Part shown: piece after piece, positions 7,663-16,147 of the stretch
How the letters are laid out: every line of letters starts with the position of its first letter
How positions within the stretch are numbered: the first letter of the stretch is position 1
NCBI RefSeq assembly: GCF_023101085.1
Contig: NZ_CP064703.1
Location: forward strand, 6,510,001 to 6,574,000
DNA: 64,000 nucleotides
Source: Bradyrhizobium sp. 170
GTDB lineage: Bacteria; Pseudomonadota; Alphaproteobacteria; Rhizobiales; Xanthobacteraceae
Direction of reading: 5' to 3'
The notes under the pieces: model-generated
Told to the model about the DNA's origin: nothing
What the model saw: the letters and a program-made list of their open reading frames with translations, nothing else
Database searches by the model: none
Translations under genes and position numbers: made by a program

Positions 7663-8058
7663 TCACTTAACCCGACTCCATAGCGAGATGACGACGCAGA
7701 CATCAATCAAAAGGTGAATAACCAAGGATATCCAGGGTGGGTTGGCCGTAGCAATAAGCCTTTCAATGGACGGCCTAAACGCATGGTCACTTGCGGTATG
7801 TGTCATAAATTCAGAGATATCTTTTTGTAGTTGCCGATTAATCCTAAGTCCTTGTCTCAACAGCTTCCAATTTCCGAATGCAAATGCCAGAAAGCCAACC
7901 GTCACTGCGGCAGCAATGACGGGCGGCAAGGACGAGGCGGCAAATCCATATCCAGCCGCGGCAAATGTCGCTGCAACATAGACCGTCCAGAGGCTATTTA
8001 TGGTCGTCGTCTGTTGAGTAAAAAGTGTAACGGCGTGATTAAGCTCAAACTTGTCCAT
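7663..8058 (-). CDS. three-span membrane protein of unknown function
   Basis: 131 residues. Hydrophobic spans lie at about 22-41 and 44-64, followed by a basic amphipathic linker (KLLRQGLRINRQLQKDISEF) and a last span at about 108-126. Base composition is less GC-rich than neighbouring genes. The gene is bracketed by two copies of a palindromic repeat, with no partner on either side, so it could be an insertion. No recognised domain. Confidence 0.6.
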   Translation of the reverse strand: MDKFELNHAVTLFTQQTTTINSLWTVYVAATFAAAGYGFAASSLPPVIAAAVTVGFLAFAFGNWKLLRQGLRINRQLQKDISEFMTHTASDHAFRPSIERLIATANPPWISLVIHLLIDVCVVISLWSRVK

Positions 8059-8118
8059 TTATCTGCTCCGCTCATCCACACAAGTTGCGGGCCACTGGCA
8101 CGTTGCGCAGTCTGGTCC

Positions 8119-8212
8119 GCAGGGTGGGCAAAGGAGCGCTAGCGACGTGCCCACCATCCATCACCGATCGCGCTTCGAAATGGTGGGCACGCTCCGCTTT
8201 GCCCACCCTACG
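8119..8212. repeat. intergenic palindromic repeat, family 1 copy b
   Basis: Begins AGGGTGGGCAAAGGAGCGCT and ends GCTTTGCCCACCCTACG; nearly identical arms to copy a at 7427. The arms are inverted relative to each other, so each copy can fold on itself. Confidence 0.8.
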
Positions 8213-8374
8213 ATTGCAAACTGATTTGCTTCGCGCACAAGCGCGTTTTCAATGCGCGGCCTGCGACAAATCAACACGACGGGCAAATCAGTCAAAACCT
8301 GTCCAGTCCCCTTTGCAAAAATATTCCACTTAACTTGTCACGCAAATCACCTGCATAACTCCGCCCGTCTCACG

Positions 8375-8716
8375 GCAGATGAGGGGCGTTGGCCATCGTC
8401 ACGAACGTGCGGTGAGATGCGATGGACGCAGATGGCGCGATAGACGTACGCGCCGGACGCGTACGGCGAAGTCGTGTGGTTCGGGCGCCGCGGTGCTGGC
8501 GTCAAGTTGGCGGGAAGTGTCCCGCCGATTACGGAGGCAAAAGAGCCGTTCTCCGGGAAGAGCACGAAGTAAGCCGTAAAGCCATTGCGCAGGGAAGGCC
8601 GGAGTGTTCCCGCTGCCCTGTATGCTCGTGTGCATTTTTGTTAGCGCAAATCGCACGCGAGATCGCGGGTGCAGCAAGCACCCGGTCTTCCCTGCGCCCT
8701 CTCAAGTCTCGAGGGC
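8375..8716. repeat. composite Bradyrhizobium-type intergenic repeat
   Basis: This stretch has no credible gene. Blocks such as GCGCAGGGAAGGCCGGAGTG near 8587, and GATCGCGGGTGCAGCAAGCA followed by CCCGGTCTTCCCTGCGCCCT, are partly inverted copies of each other (GCGCAGGGAAG with CTTCCCTGCGC). I recognise the wording as a repeat common between Bradyrhizobium genes. The bases from 8213 to 8374 hold nothing I can support. Confidence 0.5.
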
Positions 8717-8774
8717 AACCAAGATGCAAACCTCGGGCGATCAGCGCCGCGAGAACGCAGTCGCATATTCAACT

Positions 8775-8897
8775 GTCATCGTCCGCCTTGTGCGCAATTG
8801 CGCACTGGGGCGGGCGATCCAGTATTCCAGAGACGTCAATGATTGAACCGATAAGCCGCGGCGTACTGGATCGTCCGGTCAAGCCGGACGATGACCG
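8775..8897. repeat. palindromic intergenic repeat
   Basis: GTCATCGTCCGCCTTG and the GGGCGATCCAGTA block on the left match, inverted, GTACTGGATCGTCCGGTCAA and CCGGACGATGAC on the right. The element sits just downstream of the PQQ dehydrogenase gene. Confidence 0.6.
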
Positions 8898-8925
8898 CGG
8901 AGAGCTGTTAGAATGGAAATCATCC

Positions 8926-10965
8926 TCACGCCCTGCCCACCCTGCTTCGCCGCCAGCGCCACACCAGCATCGCCATCAGCAGCACCACGACCCCAACCGC
9001 AATCGCCCCGCTCATGAATCGACCACCCGGCCGGTCGATGGTGCGCGACCGCAGCGAGGGCGCTTCACCGGGCCGCGCCAGGCGGAACGCCACCACGCTG
9101 TCGCCGATGGTCGTGCCCGACTCCGAATGACCGCCGGCGCCGATCGCGACATACTGCTCGCCCTTCCACAGATAGGTCATGGGATTGGCAACGCCCGGCA
9201 CCGGCAGCCGGCCCTGCCACAGCTCCTGCCCCGATCGCGCGTCGAAGGCGCGCAGATAAGCATCCATCGCGCCGGTAAAGACGAGACCGCCGGCGGTGAT
9301 CGCGACGCCGCTGACGAGCGGCGTGCCGAAGGGAAAGGCGATGCCGAGCGGCGCGCGGTCCTCCGTGGTGCCGACCCGCGAGCGCCAGAGAATCTTCCCG
9401 GCCTTCAGATCGACCGCGACCATCTCGCCCCAGGGCGGCTTGTTGCACAGCAGTCCCAACGGCGACGTCGCGACCGCGCGCGTCATCGCGAACGGCGTAC
9501 CCTGCTGCCGTCCGAAGTCGTGCCCGGGCGGCGGGTTGAACCCGTCGGCCACGGCGGCACGCGGAAGCAGCTTGACGATATGGATCGCACGCGACGTATT
9601 GGCGTAAAGGATCTGGTTGACGGGATCGAAGGCGGCGCCGCCCCAGTTCACGCCGCCGCCGGTCATCGGAAACACCACGGTGCCTTGCGTCGACGGCGGC
9701 GTGTAGAGACCCTCGTTGCGCGCCGATGCGACCTGCGCGCGGCACACCCGGCTTTCCCAAAATGGAATCAGGCCGAACACGTCGTCGGCCGAAATCTGTT
9801 GCGACAGCAGCGCCGGCACGTGGGTCGGAAACGGCTGCGTCGGCGAGAGCTGCTCGCCTTCGGCGCCGCCTTGCGGCACGGCGCGTTCCTCGACCGGCCA
9901 TATAGGCTTGCCGGTATCGCGGTCGAGCACGAACACAAAGCCCTGCTTGGTCGGCTGGATCACGACGTCGCGCGAGCCTGCGCCGGTATCGATGCGCGCC
10001 AGCGTCGGCTGCGCCGGCAAATCGTAATCCCAGACATCGTGATGCACGGTTTGATACGACCAGACCCGCTCGCCGGTCTCGGCGCGCAGCGCCACGACCG
10101 AATTGGCGTAGTCGTTGTTGCCGGGCCGCTTGCCGCCCCAGAAGTCCGGGCTCGGCGAAGACGTCGGCAGGAACACCAGGCCGCGCTCCTCGTCCACCGA
10201 CATCGGCGCCCAGACATTGGCATGGCCCGCGGTCACACCGTCGTGGATCAGCGGATCGAAACTCCAGCGCGGACGCCCGGTTCGCGCATCGAAGGCGCGC
10301 ACCGTGCCGGCTGGCGCCTCGACGCGGCGGTTGTCCGCGATCGCAGAGCCGACGATGACGGTGTCGCGGATAATGACGGGGGCCGACGTGATCTGGAATT
10401 CGCCGGGCCATTCCAGCGGCGTGCCGATATCGAGTTTGATCTCGCCGTTGGCGCCGAAATCGGCGCAGGGAATGCCGGACCTCGCGTCGAGCGCGATCAC
10501 GCGCGCGTCGTTGGTGCCCATGAAGATGCGCGCGCGGCAGGCGGCCGTCCCGGTCACCTTGTCGTCGACCCAATGGGCCACGCCACGGCAAGTGTAGCGG
10601 TTGGCCGGGCGCTGCGCGGCCGATATCTTCGGATCGTACCGCCATCTCTGCGCCCCGCTGCCGGGATCGAGCGCGATGACTTCGTTGAACGGCGAGCAGA
10701 AGATCAGGCTGTCTTCGACCAACAGCGGCGTGGCCTGAAACTTGGTCCGCTTCATGACCTCGGGCGCGCGATGATCGAGATCGCCGGTGCGAAACTCCCA
10801 GGCGCGAACGAGATTGCCGACATTATCAGGCGTGATCTGGTTGAGCGGCGAAAACCGCGATCCGCCGCGATCGCCGCCCCAATGCTCCCAGGCGGAAGCC
10901 GGAAGCGCGATACCGGTGCAGAAGATGGCAACGACGAAAGTGAACAGACGAACCGGATTTCGCAT
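8926..10965 (-). CDS. PQQ-dependent dehydrogenase with C-terminal membrane anchor
   Basis: Quinoprotein dehydrogenase of the glucose-dehydrogenase-like PQQ group, oxidising a sugar or alcohol in the periplasm and passing electrons to quinone. A signal peptide (MRNPVRLFTFVVAIFCTGIA, cleaved after ASA) precedes WEHWGGDRGGSRFSPLNQI, the usual first blade. VHHDVWDYDLPAQPTL, GGVNWGGAAFDP and GGHSESGTTIGD are family blade motifs. Membrane glucose dehydrogenase has five N-terminal spans; here they are absent and a single span (IAVGVVVLLMAMLVW) closes the protein, followed by RRSRVGRA. The ATG at 10965 has GGGGGCAGG before it. It is probably cotranscribed with the caspase-like gene 55 bases upstream. 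Substrate unknown. Confidence 0.85.
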   Translation of the reverse strand: MRNPVRLFTFVVAIFCTGIALPASAWEHWGGDRGGSRFSPLNQITPDNVGNLVRAWEFRTGDLDHRAPEVMKRTKFQATPLLVEDSLIFCSPFNEVIALDPGSGAQRWRYDPKISAAQRPANRYTCRGVAHWVDDKVTGTAACRARIFMGTNDARVIALDARSGIPCADFGANGEIKLDIGTPLEWPGEFQITSAPVIIRDTVIVGSAIADNRRVEAPAGTVRAFDARTGRPRWSFDPLIHDGVTAGHANVWAPMSVDEERGLVFLPTSSPSPDFWGGKRPGNNDYANSVVALRAETGERVWSYQTVHHDVWDYDLPAQPTLARIDTGAGSRDVVIQPTKQGFVFVLDRDTGKPIWPVEERAVPQGGAEGEQLSPTQPFPTHVPALLSQQISADDVFGLIPFWESRVCRAQVASARNEGLYTPPSTQGTVVFPMTGGGVNWGGAAFDPVNQILYANTSRAIHIVKLLPRAAVADGFNPPPGHDFGRQQGTPFAMTRAVATSPLGLLCNKPPWGEMVAVDLKAGKILWRSRVGTTEDRAPLGIAFPFGTPLVSGVAITAGGLVFTGAMDAYLRAFDARSGQELWQGRLPVPGVANPMTYLWKGEQYVAIGAGGHSESGTTIGDSVVAFRLARPGEAPSLRSRTIDRPGGRFMSGAIAVGVVVLLMAMLVWRWRRSRVGRA

Positions 10966-11020
10966 CCTGCCCCCGCAAGCGCAACGCAACGCTTGCGGGA
11001 TCGATTACCTTATTGGCACG

Positions 11021-12484
11021 TCAGTATCTACCCCGGCCGCCATGATCGCCATAGTTACCGCCGCGGCCGCCGCCAAACCCGCCGAGGCCAATGCCGATGC
11101 CGATGCTGACCGGCGGTCTCGATGGCTCGTACACTTCGCGCGGCGGCGGGTCGTACACCACGCGCGGGGGCGGACGGCGAACGACTACGACGTCGTCATC
11201 CGGCTCGCGACGCGGCGGCTTGCGATCGACCCGCTTCTTCGGCGGATCCGGCTCGACGCGCCTCACCGGGACATTGACCTTCAGCGGCTGCTGCTGCGGC
11301 GGCTGCACGTTGCAGGGACACATCGGCGCAGCCAGCGCAACGTTCTGCGGCAGGGCGGCGTTGGCGGCGGCGACGGCCGGCGTGAACTCGGGACGGTTGC
11401 GCAGCCGCAGTTCCAGCTTGCGCGCGGTCGCGGAAAGATCGCTGTCGGGGAATTTCGCCAGGAACGAGCGATATCCGGACGCGGTGTTGACGACCACGGC
11501 CTCGTTCCACGCCACCATGCGCCGGTGCCGAACCAGCCAGTCGCGCGCCAGCCGCCCAAGCGCCGTCTGCGGGAAGAGACCGGCAAAGGCCTCATACGAT
11601 TCGTCGGTGCCGTCGGCCACGATCAGCTCGTTCGCCGCCTCGACCGGCTTGCCCTTCAGATCGCGGGTCCACTCGGCGACCGTCTTCTTCGGAGCTGCGG
11701 CAGGTTTCGGCCCGGCGACCGACGCGCCCGAAAAGCGGAAGTCCTCGGTCAGCGAAGAGCTGTCCCACGGGGTCTGCCGCCCTTCGGTGACCTTGTTCAC
11801 GGCGAGGCGCACCCGCTTGAAAGTCTCTTCGATTGGAATGTTCTGCTCCTTGCCGGCTGCCAGCAGCGCGTTCGTATACGGGCTGTTGGAGCCGGAGCCG
11901 TCTTCCGCGACTGCGCCGGGCGACGTCGAGAACGACAGGAACGTACCGGGAGAGCCGATCTTGGCATCGACGAGGGCAAGCCCGCCGCCGGCGGTCTTGA
12001 GGTCCGGGAACGGATTGTTGCGGCAGGCGTCGAGCATCAGGATACGCATCTTGCTCGGCACCGACGTCAGCGTATTCAGGATGTCGTTGAGGCGCACCGC
12101 CTGGATCGGAATGTCGGCTTCCCGCTTCGGATCGATGTCGACCGGAACCAGAAAATTCTCGCCGTCGATCTGCAGTCCATGACCGGCGTAAAACACCAGG
12201 GCTACGGTGTCGGCGCCCTTGGCCGCGACCTTGCTGGCGAAATCGCTGACCGCCTCCCGCATCTGGCCTTGCGAAAGATCGGCCGCGGTCGAGACCTCGA
12301 AGCCGGAATCGGTCAGCAATTGCGTGACCGCCCTGGCGTCATTGGCCGGATTGGGCAGCGCCGGCACCGAGCGATAGGCGGACTGGCCGATCACCAGCGC
12401 GAGGCGGCTTTCGGCAGACGCCGAATGCGTTCCCAGAAGAACCGCAGCGGGAATCATCAGCTTGAGCAGCGTGTGACGGAGCAT
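11021..12484 (-). CDS. caspase-family (metacaspase-like, peptidase C14) exported protein
   Basis: After a signal peptide (ends HSASA) comes a C14 caspase-fold domain, residues about 25-260. The catalytic dyad is visible: H102 in YAGHG and C154 in LDACRNNPF. A middle helical part (about 270-370) follows, then a Pro/Arg-rich linker (PPKKRVDRKPPRREPDDD) and a Gly-rich tail (GIGIGLGGFGGGRGGNYGD). Bacterial caspase homologues cleave after basic residues; the target here is unknown. The ATG at 12484 has GGGAGGTGG upstream. It is exported, so it would act in the periplasm or on the envelope. It lies directly upstream of the PQQ dehydrogenase on the same strand. Confidence 0.85.
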   Translation of the reverse strand: MLRHTLLKLMIPAAVLLGTHSASAESRLALVIGQSAYRSVPALPNPANDARAVTQLLTDSGFEVSTAADLSQGQMREAVSDFASKVAAKGADTVALVFYAGHGLQIDGENFLVPVDIDPKREADIPIQAVRLNDILNTLTSVPSKMRILMLDACRNNPFPDLKTAGGGLALVDAKIGSPGTFLSFSTSPGAVAEDGSGSNSPYTNALLAAGKEQNIPIEETFKRVRLAVNKVTEGRQTPWDSSSLTEDFRFSGASVAGPKPAAAPKKTVAEWTRDLKGKPVEAANELIVADGTDESYEAFAGLFPQTALGRLARDWLVRHRRMVAWNEAVVVNTASGYRSFLAKFPDSDLSATARKLELRLRNRPEFTPAVAAANAALPQNVALAAPMCPCNVQPPQQQPLKVNVPVRRVEPDPPKKRVDRKPPRREPDDDVVVVRRPPPRVVYDPPPREVYEPSRPPVSIGIGIGLGGFGGGRGGNYGDHGGRGRY

Positions 12485-12703
12485 GGTGCCACCTCCCGGC
12501 AATGCAGGCTACGGATTGGTCATGGGCCCGAAGCCAAAGGTTCAAGCCGGCGGCGCCGTATGGGGCGTGACAAGGGCTCGATTCAACGGCGATCTTGCCG
12601 CAGGTCCAAGTCCGGCGGCGTGATGCAAATCACAGTATCGGGATCGTTATCTGGGCAACATGCCCTGTTCTGGCGCGGGCTGTTCGGAGTAAAACACCCT
12701 CCG

Positions 12704-13111
12704 ATGCGGCGGATCGTGAATCATATAGCGCTGGTTGTGGGCGCAGCGCTGACGCTTGCGGGTTGCGGCTTTGCCGACGTCCGCTCGCCGGTGCCCGAGT
12801 TCATGCGCGCCAAGGCGCCCGAACCGCCCCCGCTCGAGCCGGCGCCGGACGTCAAGCGCATGCTGAAGGAGAAACTGGACGCGGTGTTCACGGCGGCCTC
12901 GCAGCCGACCCATGTTCGCGTTTCCGAGCCGCGCCCCAATCTCCGCGGACCGGGCTGGACCGCCTGCGTCAAGGCCGAAGTGATTTCGGTGACCGGCAAA
13001 CCGCTGGGCACGCAGACCTATCGCGTCGAGATTTCCGGCGGCGTGATCGCCGATCGCCAAAAGGTCGAAGCCGAGGATACCTGCAATGCCGAGAGTTACG
13101 AACCGGTCTAG
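12704..13111 (+). CDS. lipoprotein of unknown function
   Basis: A lipoprotein signal (MRRIVNHIALVVGAALTLAG then C22) with lipobox LAGC predicts an outer- or inner-membrane anchored periplasmic protein. The 114-residue mature part starts with a Pro/Glu-rich linker (PEPPPLEPAPDVK) and ends in a compact domain containing GWTACVKAEVI, TYRVEISGGVIADRQ and EDTCNAESYEPV. Two Cys in the domain (ACVKA, DTCN) could form a disulphide. An in-frame ATG at 12622 exists, but the chosen start places the signal correctly. The stop codon abuts the end of the convergent TpsB gene. Confidence 0.7.
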   Translation: MRRIVNHIALVVGAALTLAGCGFADVRSPVPEFMRAKAPEPPPLEPAPDVKRMLKEKLDAVFTAASQPTHVRVSEPRPNLRGPGWTACVKAEVISVTGKPLGTQTYRVEISGGVIADRQKVEAEDTCNAESYEPV

Positions 13112-14905
13112 CTACAGGCAGCGCGTCGTCGCCCGCACCGGACAGAGTTTCAGCGCGCTGGTCAGCGAGAACAGCACCCGCGCGCCGCGAGTGGGATTAT
13201 CGGGCGCGCGATAGGTGAGCGGCGCGGCGACGCCAATGTCGGCCTGCAGGCCGTCGGCGAGGAAGAAGCGAACGCCGCCGCCGGCCGATATCAGCGAAAG
13301 GCCGTCGCTGAGCCGATAGCCCGAGTTCCAGGCCACGCCGCTGTCGACGAAGCCGTAGAGCTGGTAACCGCTCAGATATTGAAGGTTCGTCTTCTGGTCG
13401 AAGCGCAGTTCCGCCGAACCCGCAAGACCGTTGTCGCCGCTGATCTCGGCGCTGCCATAGCCGCGGCCGAACGCGATGCCGCCGAGATAAAACTGCTGCG
13501 AGGTGAACAGCGGTCCGGACGCCGTCTGGCCGGCCGCGGCAAGTTTCAGCGACCAGGCATCCGACAGCGTCTGGTAGCGCGTGAACCAGAAGTTCAGCGC
13601 GGAGAATTTGCCGGACGCCCCGTCGCGCGACAGGTAATCGTCGTCGCGGTGCGAGGCGCCGAGGATGTCGAGGCCCTGGCGAAAATTCACCGTCAGATAA
13701 TTGGCGCCGCCGAAACTGTCCTGCAGCCGGTAGTCCGATGTCAGGCTCGCGGTGCGGATGCGGTCGGCGTAGATCGGGCCGAACACATCGTTTTCGGTGG
13801 CATTGGTGAATCCGGCCGCCGCGGTCAGCGTTAGGCTCGACTTCTGCGATTGCAGCGCAGCGATGCTGCCGCGAATTTCGAACGACTCGGTCTTGATGTT
13901 GTCGCTGTAGAGATGGCGGTAGTCGCCGGGCCAGACCTCGCTGTAGTAGCCGGACGCACCGATGCGCGCGCCGTCGGTGCCGACCGGCACTTCGTAGGAC
14001 AGACGGCCGAACGCGAGTTGCCGCGGATCGCCGGGCGTGGTCGACAGGTTCAACACCAAGGAATCGCCGGGCGCCAGATAGGAGTTGAACGCCACCGTCC
14101 CGTAGCTTTGCCACGGTCCGACCGACGACGAGCCCAGATTGTCGACGCCGAACGATGTGAAGACGTGCCATGTTTTCAGCGACAGGATCAGGCGAAAATG
14201 GCCGCTGGCGGTGCCGATCTCCTCGATCGCGGTGTCCTCGATCCGCACGCCGGGCCGCCCGTTGATCAGCAGCAACTGCCGTTCGAGCGTCGCAAGCCGC
14301 GAGGGCCGCTCCGTGAGTACGGCCCCGAGCATCGGCCGGACGCCGAATTGTTCGGCGCCGTCTCCCTTCAGCGCCAGCTCCGTGATGCTGCCTTCGATGA
14401 CTTGAATGCGAAGCTGGCCGCTCTGGATGTCCTGCGGCGGAACGATCGCCCGGCTGAGGTGAAATCCGGCGGCGCGATAGACATCGCTGACCGCAGCCGC
14501 GATCGCCGCAAGATCGGCCTGCGATACCTTTTTCCCGACATAGGGTTGATACGCTGCAACCAGCCGCTCCCGCGGTATCGCGACGGCGCCGGTGACAGAG
14601 ACATGCCGAAGCACGAACAGCGGCTTTGAATCCCCCTGCTCTTCAGGACGTGCGAATTGCGGCATCGGCAACCGCGGCCGCGCGGTTGGCCCCTGACGCG
14701 ATTGCTGGTCTTCGAAACGTTTTTCGGTTTGCCGCGGATCATAACCGGGCTGGTTCGCCTGCTGAGCCTGCGCCGGAAAACAGGCGATGATGATCCAGAG
14801 GCCGAGGCCAGCCGTCGGGAATCGGTGCCACGCTACAGGTGCACAAATGCGCCTCAGTAGATGTACGGATACGCGCCGCCGATCGTTGGTGGGACCCCTA
14901 GCCAT
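13112..14905 (-). CDS. ShlB/FhaC-type two-partner-secretion transporter (TpsB)
   Basis: The 597-residue length and domain order fit an Omp85-superfamily TpsB pore: a signal region ending PAQA near residue 47, a Gln/Arg linker, a ShlB-type POTRA (VLRHVSVTGAVAIPRERL to QLRIQVIEGSI, about 97-175), a second POTRA-like segment, and a 16-strand barrel. GGIAFGRGYGSAEISGDNG carries the family's conserved R-G-Y loop, and YQLYGFVDSGVAW is the penultimate hairpin. Such pores export a large TpsA exoprotein; none is encoded next to it. It is divergent from the FecR-domain gene across 128 bases. Confidence 0.85.
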   Translation of the reverse strand: MARGPTNDRRRVSVHLLRRICAPVAWHRFPTAGLGLWIIIACFPAQAQQANQPGYDPRQTEKRFEDQQSRQGPTARPRLPMPQFARPEEQGDSKPLFVLRHVSVTGAVAIPRERLVAAYQPYVGKKVSQADLAAIAAAVSDVYRAAGFHLSRAIVPPQDIQSGQLRIQVIEGSITELALKGDGAEQFGVRPMLGAVLTERPSRLATLERQLLLINGRPGVRIEDTAIEEIGTASGHFRLILSLKTWHVFTSFGVDNLGSSSVGPWQSYGTVAFNSYLAPGDSLVLNLSTTPGDPRQLAFGRLSYEVPVGTDGARIGASGYYSEVWPGDYRHLYSDNIKTESFEIRGSIAALQSQKSSLTLTAAAGFTNATENDVFGPIYADRIRTASLTSDYRLQDSFGGANYLTVNFRQGLDILGASHRDDDYLSRDGASGKFSALNFWFTRYQTLSDAWSLKLAAAGQTASGPLFTSQQFYLGGIAFGRGYGSAEISGDNGLAGSAELRFDQKTNLQYLSGYQLYGFVDSGVAWNSGYRLSDGLSLISAGGGVRFFLADGLQADIGVAAPLTYRAPDNPTRGARVLFSLTSALKLCPVRATTRCL

Positions 14906-15033
14906 ATGATTTTTAATAGAATTTTATGGTCAATGAAAGGTTAATACAGTCCCTTCGAACTACGTGTTTGACTCACTTAATCTTGAAACATTTCCGGTAA
15001 GGCACGGGACAAAGCGGCAATCGGAGAGTTTCC

Positions 15034-16131
15034 ATGCGTGCGGTCCTTCAAGCCTCCAGGCTCATCGCGGCAGCGTTCATCGTGACCGCTGCCTCCGGAG
15101 TCTTCGCTGCCGACGGCGACGACTGGACGGTTCACAAGTCCTCGGGCGAGGTATGGCTCACCGGCAGCGGCGTGCAGCAGGCATCGCTGAAACAGGAAGA
15201 CGTGTTGAAGCCGGGCGATACCGTTCGCACCGGCCGTACCGGACGCGTCCTCTTGAAGCGCGGCGACGAAATGATCCTGGTTTCGCCGAATTCCGTAGTC
15301 GGCGTCCCCGCCCAGAAGAAGGAGGGACTCTCGACGACGATCAAGCAGCAGGCCGGCTCGATCCTGCTCGACGTTGAAAAGCGCAACGTCAAGCATTTCG
15401 AGGTCGAGACGCCCTACCTTGCAGCCGTGGTGAAGGGCACGCAGTTCCGCGTCACCGTCAACGCAGGGAAGACCACCGTGGACGTGGTCCGCGGTCAGGT
15501 TGAAGTCGCAGATTTCAAGTCGGGTCAGATCGCCCAGGTAATGGCGGGCCAACATGCGACGGCCTTCGCTAACGGCAAACTCGGCCTCTCGCTGGGCGGC
15601 TCCGGCGCTCTCGCCCCGATCGAACAAGGCAAGCCGCGCGCGCCGTCGGTCGAGCGCGTTCCGGTGCCGCGCGGAGGCTTTACCGCGATCCGCCACGCCA
15701 CGAATGCACAGGGCGTGCAGCCATTACGACATACAAGCGTGCAGCCCGCAAAGCACGGCGTCACCCGCATCTCGTCATCGATCGGTGAAGTCCGGTTGAA
15801 CGTCCACCGCGTAACCAACGGCCTCGCTCACGACAAGTCGGCGCATGGCGGCGGACGCAACGCTGCCAACAAGGACACCATCTGGCAGTCCTCCAACTCG
15901 GAAACGGCTTCAGCAACAGCGAACGCCAGCCAAGGCAGCACCGCCAATGGTGCCGGTGCGGGTAACGCCGCTGCGTCGAGCGGCGGCAACACGATAGCTG
16001 CGGCTGCTGGCGGCAATGGTAACGGCAACGGCAACGGTAACGGTAACGGTAACGGCAATGGCGGCGCCAACGGCAACGGCAAAGGGAATGGTAACGGGAA
16101 CGGCAATGGGAATGGCCGTGGCAGGAACTAG
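15034..16131 (+). CDS. FecR-domain exported protein with Asn-Gly repeat tail
   Basis: A signal peptide (ends GVFAA) leads a FecR domain (about residues 30-190): GDTVRTGRTGRVLLKRGDEM, then DVEKRNVKHFEVETP and VVRGQVEVADF. This stand-alone FecR fold usually sits in the periplasm or on the surface rather than next to an ECF sigma factor. A Ser/Thr/Ala linker (230-330) follows, and the last 35 residues are almost only Asn-Gly, encoded by a hexanucleotide array at about 16018-16125. The gene lies between the divergent TpsB transporter and the CHASE2-GGDEF-EAL gene, so a role at the cell surface is likely. No ECF/FecI or TonB receptor is nearby. Confidence 0.8.
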   Translation: MRAVLQASRLIAAAFIVTAASGVFAADGDDWTVHKSSGEVWLTGSGVQQASLKQEDVLKPGDTVRTGRTGRVLLKRGDEMILVSPNSVVGVPAQKKEGLSTTIKQQAGSILLDVEKRNVKHFEVETPYLAAVVKGTQFRVTVNAGKTTVDVVRGQVEVADFKSGQIAQVMAGQHATAFANGKLGLSLGGSGALAPIEQGKPRAPSVERVPVPRGGFTAIRHATNAQGVQPLRHTSVQPAKHGVTRISSSIGEVRLNVHRVTNGLAHDKSAHGGGRNAANKDTIWQSSNSETASATANASQGSTANGAGAGNAAASSGGNTIAAAAGGNGNGNGNGNGNGNGNGGANGNGKGNGNGNGNGNGRGRN

Positions 16132-16147
16132 GGCTGACCTCAATTGA

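Noticed and set aside
8422..11109. 895-codon open frame on the plus strand
   Set aside because: It is antisense to the PQQ dehydrogenase and the end of the caspase gene; its translation is Arg/His/Ala-rich with no domain, and the minus strand gives clear family motifs.
10787..12703. Long plus-strand frame running into the lipoprotein gene
   Set aside because: Only the last 136 codons (from 12704) have a lipoprotein signal; the rest is the complement of the metacaspase gene.
16018..16125. Short tandem repeat considered as CRISPR or satellite
   Set aside because: Units are six bases with no spacers and are in frame with the FecR protein, encoding Asn-Gly.
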